Origin: Cudoniella acicularis
Taxonomy: Eukaryota > Ascomycota > Leotiomycetes > Helotiales > Helotiaceae
Direction of reading: 5' to 3'
Length of the DNA stretch: 14,680 nucleotides
Assembly: GCA_013054445.1 (NCBI GenBank)
Contig: JAAMPI010001416.1
Coordinates: forward strand, 1 to 14,680
This document shows, piece by piece, positions 1 to 8,865 of the stretch; position 1 is the stretch's first letter, and each line of letters begins with the position of its first letter. The notes below the pieces were generated by a model. The model searched no databases, had not been told where the DNA came from, and was given only the letters and a program-made list of their open reading frames with translations. Made by a program: the position numbers and the translations under genes.

Positions 1-5
1 AGTCG

Positions 6-94
6 TCAAGTCATTGAATCGACTAGCGATCAGAAGGACAGGCTATTATCAAGTCATTGAATCGACGAGCGTCGAATCAAGTCATTGAGTCGAC
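6..94. repeat. Three copies of an 18-bp direct repeat
   Basis: The motif TCAAGTCATTGAATCGAC occurs at 6-23 and 49-66, and with one change (A to G) at 77-94. Start-to-start spacing is 43 and then 28 bp, so this is an irregular cluster and not a simple microsatellite. Such clusters are common in the subterminal parts of DNA transposons and in LTRs. The nearby pogo relic suggests a transposon origin, which is inference. The cluster may continue left of the window. Confidence 0.7.
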
Positions 95-345
95 TATTGT
101 CACGGAGTTGGTTCACGTGACCTGTTCTACACATGACGGCGCTAGGCCTAAGCGAGGTTTCGGGCAGAGGTTAAATATGTAGCAGCTTCTCCCTTCCCCT
201 TCTCTTCTTCGTCGATTATTCTAAGTAATAGAGCACTATTTACTTTACGTCTGCCTAAGTGCTCTGTGACAGGCCACCTCTCTTCTTCTCTCCTTAGCTT
301 AGTTTCTTCGTAATACAGCACCTTCTTATAAATACGTCCCTACGT
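95..345. other. Unassigned repeat-like sequence
   Basis: No intact reading frame is visible. The stretch holds a CACGTG box inside TTCACGTGACC near 112-122 and pyrimidine-rich runs near 185-215 and 275-300. Reading the minus strand in the frame of the neighbouring transposase relic gives a charged stretch rich in Glu, Lys and Arg, which may be a C-terminal tail joined after an internal deletion. I cannot confirm that. It could equally be the non-coding end of the transposon or an old LTR. Confidence 0.35.
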
Positions 346-940
346 GACGTCAGGGCCCTAGTGCCTTTATAGAGCTATAACACTTTTAAATAAAACGTTT
401 TTAGGCACTCCCTAATACTAGTCTATTCTCTCCTTGGCCTTCTATAATCCCTACTTCGTCTATGTTCTAACGGTTCTCCGGTTTAATAGCCTTAATAGCC
501 GGAATCTCTAATTTTTAGAACTAAGCTTTAATAATATCGGAAGTAGCGCTATTAACGCGTGTAGAATCGATCCTGAATTGCTTCTTGGTCTTAAGAACAG
601 GATTCCGGCGAAGAAAACCGGCTATCTAACGCTTTCCGAGTGGTGCTATATCGTGTTTAGTAGCTAAAATCCGTCCGGCAAAAGCTTGGATCTACACATG
701 TGTTAGATTTTGGCCTAAGCTCTCCTAGACCAGTACCTAATCTATAAGACGTTGTTCCTGGACCGGGGCAAGCCTTTGTTCATGTGCATGAGCTTCTGAT
801 CGAGGGAGGCGGCCTAAAATCCTGTCTTGAAGGGTGCCTCGTGGTACACCCTAGTCGAGACTAGCTTTGCGCTTAGACTTGCCATTAGCTATGTCCTTAA
901 GTGTATATTAGATGTCGTCTTCAGTATATAAGCGCTCCAT
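346..940 (-). mobile_element. Degraded pogo-type (DDE_1) transposase, N-terminal part
   Basis: Read from an ATG at 940 down the minus strand in one frame, the translation resembles the front half of fungal pogo/Fot-type transposases. In order one sees DIANGKSKRKASLD, then GVPRGTLQDRILGR (psq-type helix-turn-helix), then SEAHAHEQRLAPVQEQRL and IAGFLRRNPVLKTKKQFRID (CENP-B-type DNA-binding region), then NIDEVGIIEGQGE, which matches the motif around the first catalytic Asp of the DDE domain. At least nine in-frame TAA/TAG codons interrupt it, several where Trp or Gln is expected, as RIP produces. Similarity fades below about position 400, so most of the catalytic domain is missing. It cannot make an active enzyme. 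The family call is from remembered motifs. Confidence 0.72.
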
Positions 941-990
941 GATCACTTCTAGCTGTTTGTAAAATTTAAAAGAATTTTATTAAAAAATAA

Positions 991-1760
991 TTAAGATATT
1001 TGAGTCGAAAGTGGGTAGGTAGGGACTAGCGGTGTGCTAAGCGAGGCGGCCGACTTCAGGGGGTGGCCGACTACTAGGGGGTTCGACTTAGTACGCTTGT
1101 ATAAGCTTCCATGGATAGGAGAAAGAGAGGCGAGAATATTTTCCTGTTTGATGTCTCGGTGCATGCATCCCTGATTGTAGAGAAATGCCAGACTTTCTAA
1201 CATGTGCTCGAAGAAGAGTAACCGGCATGATAGAGGAGTAGACAGGCTTGGAATAGACTTTGCTAGAGTATCATAGATGAGAGGTTTCGAGAAGGTGAAA
1301 CATTCCGTAGCACCCGACGAGCCACTCGGTTGGTAAATTCAAGCGAGTATTCTAAATTCCCAAAGGCGATTGGTGTTGTTTTTTGGCCAAAAGTAGCCGG
1401 ACGGGTTGCATCGAGATGGTTCCCCTCGAAGAGTAATTTTTTATCCGCAATTATAACCAATGCGTTTGACTCGAGAACATGGGCAAGGTGAGCGTGTCGT
1501 GCATGAAGCGATGGCTTTTCGTGATTGGCAGTCAAAAGAATGTCCACCGAGCCGTGGCTATCTAAACTACGTTGATTCCAGCGGCCTTGTCCAATAATCC
1601 ACCCGAAGCGATGATTTGCCGGGCGGATATCAATGTTGAGTCTCCAAAAGCTGGTGTGTACAGAGATTAATTCAGATGGCACTGGTGTATCGTCACCCGT
1701 GGAATGCTCATCAAATTCTGGGGCCAAGACCTTAAGGTCATCTTGAACATGGAGAAAACG
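991..1760 (-). pseudogene. Broken FHA-domain / Ser-Thr protein kinase gene
   Basis: On the minus strand, 1760-1263 encodes an FHA-like region (WIIGQGRWNQRSLDSHGS, then PSLHARHAHLAHVLES, then TTPIAFGNLEYSLEF), the phosphothreonine-binding fold often placed N-terminal to fungal kinases. It ends in TAG at 1263-1265. About 100 bp further on, in another frame, 1203-991 encodes the kinase catalytic loop FLYNQGCMHRDIKQENIL, with HRDIKxEN carrying the catalytic Asp, the metal-binding Asn and the conserved Lys. A kinase N-lobe of roughly 120 residues (glycine loop, VAIK lysine, C-helix) should lie between them and is absent. The reading frame is lost again after the loop, so the activation segment is missing. 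This is a deletion-bearing, frameshifted relic and not an active kinase. FHA assignment is somewhat less sure than kinase. Confidence 0.72.
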
Positions 1761-1822
1761 CCGGTGCTACATGTATAATCGGTTCTATGGACTGTGCATA
1801 ATCCACTAGGCCGTTTTTGGCA

Positions 1823-1866
1823 AAGCCGATTCGCTTAACCCCCCTCCCTACCCCACTAAGCACACA
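1823..1866 (+). repeat. Left terminal inverted repeat of the mariner copy (imperfect)
   Basis: The segment AAGCCGATTCG followed by CCCTCCCTACCCCACT and CACAC is matched in reverse complement near 3015-3045 (AAGCGATTCGGGCCTCCC, then CCACTTTAAACAC). Alignment needs small gaps. I could not find a clean TA target duplication, so the outer limits may be off by several bases. Confidence 0.45.
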
Positions 1867-3014
1867 AAATAATTATCCACTCCTTTTAAAATCTATATTA
1901 TTATAGGCCGAGTACGTAAAACCTCCTGAAAAGAGCTCACACCCGAGTAGAGAGCTGAGATTTAGGGGAGATATTGTACTAGGGAGTCTATCAAATCAAT
2001 CTGTCGTCTTTTTCACCGCTCCTACTCTACGATATCCTCCTTTATCACTAGGTATAAGGAAAAGGATCGAACTAGATTTAAAACACTTCCTCGCTAGGGT
2101 ACTTCGAAGAAGATCTCTGATCGGAACAACCGAGCACTTGTATAACATATAACAAAGAATCTAAAAGAGACTCTCAAATCCCTGTGTACGCCGAGCAAAA
2201 GTGGTCACAAGCTTTACACAACTATAGTCCGAAAAGTCCTTAAATCGTACGGAAAAGCTAAGCGTAAGCCTCGCCGAAAGTCGTACCTTCGTCCTGAAAA
2301 CAAGAAGCGATTATACTAGTATAAGGCCGAAAAACGGATGAAAATGAGCTATAATAAGGTCGTCTGGTCTAATAAGGTTACTTTTATAGTTAGAGAAGAT
2401 AGGACGGTGATTTACGTTATACGGGGCCCTAGGGAAGAGTATTTAGATCAAAACCTATAACCTACGTTTAAATCTAGGCGTATAGCAGTTAGTGCTTAGT
2501 CTTGTTACTATAGTAACGAAATAGGTCCTTTGGTTATTATCCTAAAAGGGGGACGAATAAATACACAACGCTATTTAGAGACTTATACGAAGTACTTTAT
2601 ACCTTTCTATAAGAAGATAAAGTGAAAGTATAGGAATGATGTTATAGTTTAAGAAGATAATGCTCCCTAGTATACTATAAAGGTAGTATAAAAGTTTTAG
2701 AAGGACCTTAATATCCTGAAGCTAGACTAGCCCCTACAGTCGCTAGATCTTTCCCTAATTAAGAACTTATAGAGGTATATTAAGAATATTTTAAGTAGGA
2801 AGTAGCACGAGATCAAAAATATCCTTAAAATAGAAATAGTATTAAGAGAGTTATAGCCTAGAATTAGTACTGATTTCTTAGTTAAGTTAAATAAAAGTAT
2901 GTTATAGCGTTTAGACACATATATTTAAAACAAGGGAGGGGCTATAAAGTATTAGAATAGCTTTAAAACTACCTAATTTAGAAGTGATTTAAACTTATAG
3001 TTCTTGAATTATAG

Positions 3015-3045
3015 GTGTTTAAAGTGGGGGAGGCCCGAATCGCTT
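3015..3045 (-). repeat. Right terminal inverted repeat of the mariner copy (imperfect)
   Basis: The reverse complement of this segment carries AAGCGATTCGG followed by CCTCCCCCACT and AAACAC, pairing with the left end at 1823-1866. It lies about 60 bp after the last recognisable transposase codons, as expected for a compact Tc1/mariner element. Confidence 0.45.
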
Positions 3046-3061
3046 AATTACGCACAGTCTA

Positions 3062-4945
3062 TAGCCAACTGGCTTAAAATACATGACGTTAGTGAAAATG
3101 ACTCCTGGCGCAAATGCTTGCTCCGGATCTGCTGGATACGTGCTGGCACGTCTGGAATGTCGTCGCGGCTCTACAACATCGGCTATGCTTCGGCGGGGAC
3201 GGCCACCTCTAACATAATCAACCGGTTGATATACAAAACCGTGGCAAAAAATTTGGTATAATCGAACGATAACCGGAGCGTCTTCGTATATGCATCTATG
3301 CCTAAAACGGCCAAAAAATATATCAACGGGGAATCGTACACATCAACCATCTTGGTGTCTGCTCTAGACTTCGCAAGTCTTGTAGACTTCACTCACCGAC
3401 AGAACGTCTCGTTCAGATGTCTGAGAGCGCCCTGGACAATTTTGCGGATCAGTTCTACTAGGGAGAGGCACCGAATTATGTGCCCTTTGGTGAAATTCCA
3501 TCTGCACAGAATTCTGCTCCAAACGCAGCAGGCTTCAGTGATATTGGGATGTTGCGTCAAGCCTGGCTTCCTTTTAATTCGAATATCACGACCCTGGGAA
3601 ACTATGTAGGGCCTAGATGGATAGTTGACTCCGGGGTATCTTGTATGAGACCTCTAATCACACCGAAATTTGACATTAATCCGAGAGACGTCGACTTTTT
3701 CGACGGAACTCAGTTCGTATCTGGAACGATTGATTACGGCCAGGTCTACCAACAAGTAGGACTAGAATTGGCCCCTCTAGCTTGTGTAGGAGACCAATGT
3801 CTACCTGCAGCCTTCAACTGCTCGAATCCCGCATATACAGATCCAACTCGCGTAACACCGAATTTCCTGTGTACCTGGGATCAGCAAACTCGACTTTGAT
3901 CGACCCGTCTAACTCTACCATCCACGAGACTCCCGTGTCGGAGACGTCCTTGATCATGTTGATTTTATCATCTGACAGAGATGAGGAGGATTGGAATGCA
4001 GTCAGTAACTCAATAGCAGATTTCGGTTCTCGTGGAGCTGGCGAATGGGCTGTGTTTGAGATGAACCAAAACTTCACCTTCAAAATGACCCTCTGCTTCC
4101 TCATTCATGCCACAACTATTGCGAACATTCGACTAGACATCAACGTTAACCCTAAGGACCGGTCACGATTTGGGACACTGACACCCTAGATACCTCTTCC
4201 TACGATCAAAATATCAACACAACACTGGCTGAAATGAATACAATCGGACTATTCGACGATTTGGCGGGGAACATTATCATCACAGACGACAACGGAGACG
4301 TGACCGGGAACCAGACTTTCTTCTTGTGCTACGACTGCGATGGCTTCCATAACATCTTCCCCTCAATCGAATACCGCATGCTCTTCCAAGACACCCTCAC
4401 ATACACGCAACGGCATACATTGGCTATCAAGACTATGTTTGGCGTTGCAGCGCAGATGATGTATTATAGACGTTCAGTGTGGTTCGACACCTTCAGCGAG
4501 TCTCAAAAAACTTCCTCTGACGCAACGCGCGCCATATAGACAGAGCGGATTGATTACTGTGATGGCGATTACAGCCGTCAATCTACTGTGTATTGTCTTC
4601 ATCACCATCTGGTTCTTGGTGAAGGCGAGGTATACGAAGCTAGGGAACTACTGGCAAGCTATTACGTAGGTCTCGGCGTCGTCTGATACGAGATGGGTGT
4701 TGGACAAGGTGAATAGACTTACTAATAATGTGGTATCGCATTTTTTGGTTGGGAAAGATCCTAAGATTAGAGTAGGAAGGTCAGTAGAGACGGGACGGGC
4801 TGAGATTTTGGAGGGTGTCGATTTGCCTGTGACAAGAGCGAATAGTAGGGGGAGATCGGCGTGGCAAAGCTCTGGGAGGGAAACATCTGGGTGGAAAGGG
4901 TTACGGCGTTCGAAATCAACTTCGTATACTTATGAACAGCAATAG
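3062..4945 (+). pseudogene. Broken membrane-anchored protein gene (unknown family)
   Basis: Coding similarity runs through several frames. About 3417-3895 in frame 3 reads a lumenal/extracellular region (PFGEIPSAQNSAPNAAGF, then GPRWIVDSGVSCMRPL, then CVGDQCLPAAFNCSNP), with an in-frame TAG at 3459-3461. The reading moves to frame 2 near 3895 (STLIDPSNSTIHETP to RLDINV) and to frame 1 near 4160 (FFLCYDCDGFHNIFPSIEYR). It returns to frame 2 near an A6 run at 4505-4510, giving a strong transmembrane helix (LITVMAITAVNLLCIVFITI, about 4550-4610). A cytoplasmic tail (RYTKLGNYWQAIT, TAG at 4667-4669, then DTRWVLDKVNR) ends at 4945. Frames agree across each break, so this is one gene with at least three frameshifts and two CAG-to-TAG-like stops. 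Paired cysteines and N-glycosylation sites fit a surface protein. The N-terminal part, before 3417, is unclear. Confidence 0.7.
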
Positions 4946-5250
4946 CGGGTGAATCAACCATATTTATGTACTGATCATGCTCTGCGAGAAAATCTCAGTT
5001 AAGAATGACGAGATAGCCTCACATACAGACTCGAAATCTCACTAATGCCCTTACTGTCTGTGGTCCAACCAGTGGAGGTCAAGATGGCCTCCTCAAATTT
5101 AGGGTATGAAACAGAGACAATTTTCTATTTCTAGACCTCTTGTAGAGCCCGAGTCAATTTATGAGAATGGTAAGCTCAACAACAATCTCCCAATAATGAA
5201 ACTTACATTTGTCAACATCAACGTCTATTTGCAACCAGCTAATCTTCACA
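4946..5250. other. Intergenic, shared 3' flank
   Basis: This lies between the end of the broken membrane-protein gene and the stop codon of the minus-strand transcription factor. I see no coding region, RNA gene or repeat. It probably contains the 3' untranslated region of the transcription factor. Confidence 0.5.
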
Positions 5251-7071
5251 TCACAACGTCGTCGCAGCCATCATAACAAGCATTCCAAATGCATCACCGC
5301 TTATCATCCATGCGTTCAAATCTTTCATCCTCCCCCCAGTTACTTTCCCCTTCCCAAGATCCATCAAATCCTCGTACCTCAAATAGCTTCTCCCTTCCCT
5401 TGCCCTCAACATCTCATCATACTCTCGCCTCCACTCTTCTTCTCCGCCAGCCTGCCAAAGTTGTTTGTGCGCCGGTAGCGGGAGAACCGAAAGCCCGACG
5501 TGAGATTTGGCTTTTTGCTCCGGCGGCTTGATGTCGAACAGCAGGTAAAGAATGAAGAGTAGCGTCACCGTCCTGTCCCCTTATCAATAAAACTAGCTTT
5601 AGCAAAGGGGGAAAATGAAGAAGCACCTTCGCTTTGATTCCAACAATACCCATTCCTTCCAATCTGGGCGCCAGCCTTCTACCTCAGCCTGGCAAAGATG
5701 TTGACGTTGCTGGGCTTTCATCGCGATTTTCTGCGAAAATTATGTTAAATTTGCTATCCTTTATCCGTTCTCTAGGTTGGAATATCTTACCGTCATCGCA
5801 CGAACAAGTTCGCGGTCGAAGTCGACGGAAAATGAATCCTGGTCGAATATTCTGAGGAGAATGTACAGGGTGATCGCTTGCAGCATTGAAAGCGTAGTCC
5901 ACTCATCCGCATCTTCAAACTCTTTCATGAAGCGGTCTTTTTCCATTGTTATAGCGCGCCAGATGAATGGGCTTGTTGCCGCCGTCTTGCTGGCATAGAG
6001 AGAGATGATCGATTTGCAAATTTCCAGTGGAGAAGAAGAGGGGAGGGAAGGACCTTGAGTTGGTAGAGAGACGGAGTGGATGAAAAGAGGTAGGGTGGAA
6101 GTTGCGAGAAGTGTGGCGTAGGATTGTATGCTTTGCATGAGGAAAGTTCGACCGATTTGCGAGCCAGTCGAGAGGTGAGTGTGAATAAAAGGGCTTCGAG
6201 GCGAGATATGGGAGGTGGATTGAGATGAGTGGTCATAATCCATCGGCCGGAGGACCAGGTAGGGAGTGTGGAACATGCAGTCTGCCGGCGTTGAGAATGT
6301 TGACTCGAGGGTTAGGCTTGGTAGAGGACCTGACGAGAACCAGTCGAGGGAGAAATCGTTGCCCGAGCTATTGGAATACGAATTGGCACCAACATCGGAA
6401 CCTTCAAGTTCTTCTACACACCCAGCATCAGGCTCCCACTCGAATGCGGTGTTCTGATACAAAAGATCCGGTACCACGGCCAAGGCTCTTGAATGGTCGA
6501 CGTTTGAGTTGAACAAAGCCTGATTGTTACAACTCGGAGAGGTGCCCCGCGAGATCTCGTTTTGACCTCCTAGTTTCGAAGTCTCGACAAGCATTATACC
6601 ATCAGACCTTGGCTCATTCCGCGGTGGAGATGCGGGCTGCTGGGCCAAGTTCTCACTCCGCCGAGTCAACTCGTACACGCAAACCAGATCTTTGTCTATG
6701 CAGCGACGACATCGTGGGAATTCTGAATTGCATTTTACCTTGGCCTTTCGACACGCCGCACATGACTTTCTTAATACTGGGAGATTGTCCCCTAACTTCT
6801 TGCGACAGTACAGCACGTGGCGGTTTCGTGATGGCCCTAGAAGGTTGTCAGCCGTGGGGCTGCACGGAATACCTAACAAAAGCCAGAATAACAAGGGAAG
6901 CTAACGTTTTGTGAACGCCTTAGAGCAGATCTCGCAGAGGAACGGCCCGGAGTCAGTGTCGTTTTGCCGACCGGGATTTGCAGGGGCTATCTCGGGGGGT
7001 GGATCCATTTTGACTCCATATGGGCTTTTCGACACGTCGGTGATAGACCCAGGCTGGAGCAGTCCGGCCAT
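5251..7071 (-). CDS. C2HC + Zn2Cys6 fungal transcription factor, four exons
   Basis: By my splicing the exons are 7071-6906, 6836-5791, 5730-5627 and 5572-5251 (introns of 69, 60 and 54 bp, all GT-AG), giving 545 aa. ATG at 7071 is the first in frame after an upstream stop; Met22 is an alternative. Exon 1 ends in FLCEICSKAFTK, and splicing to GPSRNRHVLYC across a CTGAC branch site completes a finger C46-x2-C49-x12-H62-x3-C66 with canonical spacing. It is followed by a Zn2Cys6 cluster C81-x2-C84-x6-C91-x6-C98-x2-C101-x6-C108. Such paired fingers mark a known class of fungal nuclear DNA-binding regulators. A Ser/Pro-rich linker follows, then a helical regulatory region (WTTLSMLQAITLYILLRIF; EWVLLESKRRTVTLLFILY) seen in relatives. 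No frameshift or stop is seen, so it is probably functional. It is divergent from the reductase gene at 7732. The target genes are unknown. Confidence 0.88.
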
Positions 7072-7170
7072 GGAGGATGCAAGGACTTTCGGAAAAGCTA
7101 TTGTACACGGAGATGAAGCCTGATGAGTGATGGCAGTCGTTGGTGCACAATGCCATACTTCTTTCGGTTA

Positions 7171-7186
7171 GACTGATTAATTAGTC
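7171..7186. promoter_or_regulatory. Near-perfect palindrome in the divergent promoter
   Basis: GACTGATTAATTAGTC is a 16-bp palindrome with one mismatched pair, centred on TTAA. Its right half reads TTAGTCA, close to AP-1/Yap-type bZIP sites (TGACTAA). It lies 100 bp upstream of the transcription factor ATG. An operator role is inference. Confidence 0.35.
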
Positions 7187-7323
7187 AGATCTCAATCCCG
7201 CCGCCAAGACCTGAAGTCCGCTAAGGGCCTCACAACTTCTCTCTTCTACAACCTCATCAAGATCTCATCGAACCGACTTGAATCCAGTCTCAATCGTCTT
7301 GGATAAGGTGTTTCCTTTCTTCT

Positions 7324-7524
7324 CTAACACTTCACCTTGATAGAAAACGGCGGTGCGATGTAGCAAGTAGCTCCAAGCCGTCGATTCAGGGGCTCGTTAT
7401 CTCCGATCGTCCATTGTGGCGTTTTGTCGATTTTCCGTGTCGCTTTTCCACCAACACAGACTTCCGACGGTGAAGTTCCCCAAGCATCACTATTTTTAGT
7501 GCAATTAGGATCCCATTGCATCAT
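7324..7524 (-). CDS. Possible 66-aa cysteine-containing ORF, doubtful
   Basis: This is an open frame from ATG to TAG on the minus strand, within the intergenic region between the divergent transcription factor and reductase genes. It contains four cysteines (in WDPNCTKNS, SEVCVGGKA, GATCYIAPP and the final KVKC). It has no signal peptide and a stop lies just upstream in frame, so no N-terminal extension is possible without an intron. I recognise no family. It may be the remnant of a small secreted-protein gene or a chance ORF. Its location in a promoter region argues for caution. Confidence 0.25.
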   Translation of the reverse strand: MMQWDPNCTKNSDAWGTSPSEVCVGGKATRKIDKTPQWTIGDNEPLNRRLGATCYIAPPFSIKVKC

Positions 7525-7575
7525 TATTGTTTAATCTGCGGATATTTTTGTCCTGTTCAAATGTCCTTGCAAGTG

Positions 7576-7583
7576 TATTTAAG
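7576..7583 (+). promoter_or_regulatory. TATA-like element of the reductase gene
   Basis: TATTTAAG lies 156 bp upstream of the reductase ATG and is followed by a C/T-rich leader (about 7590-7690), the usual arrangement at fungal transcription starts. The exact start site is not known. Confidence 0.4.
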
Positions 7584-7731
7584 ATAGCATTCAACCCTCC
7601 CTTCTGTCATTCACTTTATCACTCAATAACTATCATCATTCACCAACACCACAAATTCCATTCGTCTTATTCCTACCAAGCTCATCTTAACTTTGAAAAA
7701 TATCATCGATACTTCTTCATCACAATTTATC

Positions 7732-8865
7732 ATGGCAGGAGATCTCATTCTCGTAAGCCTCCCTCTCGAGCGGCGTTCAAGAACGATTGCTCACATCTCC
7801 TAGATCACTGGTGTATCTGGATACATTGGATTTAAGACACTGATTCTAGCTCTTGAAGGTGGATTCAAAGTCCGCGCTGTTATCCGGAAAGCTGAACAGG
7901 CGAAAAAGCTCGAGTCCCACTGTCGTGTCGCACCCCATATCAAGAATCTCCAATGGGTCTTCATTCCGGATCTTTCAAAAACAGACTCCTTCGATCCTCA
8001 CCTTAAGAGCGGTGTCACTGGGATTCTTCACCTGGCGTCCCCACTTGCAAATGAGGTAAACCTCTGCCATCCACCCCATCGAACACAAGCTAACCTACCC
8101 CAGACCGATGATTACGACCGCGATATCATCTCACCTGCCATAAAAACGACCCTCGCAGTCCTCAACGCCGCTTACCGCACTCCCTCAGTCAAACGGGTAG
8201 TCGTTACCTCCTCAGCTATCACCCTCGTTTCCTTCGCCTGGATGTTCGGTCCTGCCCCTCCCATCCCAGACCTCACACTCTTCACTGCAGCCGACATCAA
8301 CTCCAAACCTGCGAAACCTTCCTCGGCAATGGAAGCTTATTTTACATCCAAAACTCTCTCGCGCATCGCCACAAAGGAATTCATGGAGAAAGAGAAGCCG
8401 AGCTTTGAATTGGTGAACCTCCTGCCCACAATGGTTTTCGGGCCAGATGAACTGGCTACCAATGTTCAGGAATTGATGACAAGCTCTCGTGGGTTAGTGC
8501 TGGGTGCGCTCATGGAGGTCAAAATGCCTGAGATGAATGGGGCAACGGTACATGTGGACGATGTGGCGAGGGCGCATATCGACGGCTTGAAATCATCTGT
8601 CCCGGGGAATAGAGACTATATTTTGAGCTCGGATGTTCCGGAGGGGATCTGCTGGGAGGACACGGAGAAGGCTGTTAAGAGGAACTTTCCAGAAGCCGTA
8701 GAGAAAGGAATCTTGAAGTTGGAAGGCAGCATGGCATTGAGACCTTGGAGGTTAGATACCAGAGAGACGGATGAGGCGTTTGGCTGGAAGCCCATATCCT
8801 TTGAGGAGACGGTGAAGGAGCTAGTTGAGCAGTACTTGGGGTTTGTCGACGTGGAGAAGAAGTGA
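7732..8865 (+). CDS. NAD(P)-dependent reductase, extended SDR / dihydroflavonol-reductase-like
   Basis: Exons are 7732-7752, 7804-8055 and 8104-8865, with GT-AG introns of 51 and 48 bp, the second with a CTAAC branch site. The product is 344 aa. Splicing the 7-codon first exon creates the Rossmann nucleotide-binding motif LITGVSGYIG at residues 7-16 (GxxGxxG). The catalytic Ser lies in VVVTSSA (residues 123-129) and YFTSK supplies Tyr170 and Lys174. A typical substrate-loop segment LLPTMVFGP follows, with VHVDDVARAHI near the C-terminal third. Length and motifs match fungal aldehyde/ketone reductases related to dihydroflavonol 4-reductase, cinnamoyl-CoA reductase and yeast Gre2, which use NADPH to reduce carbonyl groups in the cytosol. 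The substrate cannot be told from sequence. The gene is intact and is divergent from the transcription factor at 7071, a plausible regulator. Confidence 0.92.

Larger units (their letters stand above)
1823..3046 (+). mobile_element. RIP-mutated Tc1/mariner transposon (DD34E)
   Basis: One frame from about 2100 to 2955 can be read across many TAG/TAA codons as a Tc1/mariner transposase. Landmarks are KKRLY*YKAEKR, VVWSNKVTF at 2362-2388 (normally WSDE, so the first catalytic Asp is now Asn and the next Glu is Lys), EEYLDQNL*PTFKS, GPLVIILKGGRIN, EDNAP with the second catalytic Asp at 2656-2658, SLDLSLIKNL with the third acidic residue now Lys (2761-2763), and a terminal NKGGAIKY. There are 34 codons between the second and third sites, the DD34E spacing. 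Pro to Leu, Glu to Lys, Asp to Asn and Trp/Gln to stop are all C-to-T or G-to-A changes. Imperfect inverted ends flank it. The element is dead in place. Confidence 0.85.

Noticed and set aside
2727..2918. Minus-strand hydrophobic ORF within the mariner relic
   Set aside because: It is an AT-rich shadow created by RIP; the plus-strand frame matches transposase.
5289..5662. Open frames on both strands overlapping the 3' part of the transcription factor
   Set aside because: They overlap the well-supported exons 3 and 4 of the transcription factor and show no family features.
6225..6914. Several plus-strand ORFs of 63-101 codons across the transcription factor
   Set aside because: They are antisense shadows of exon 2, whose zinc-cluster frame is clearly the real one.
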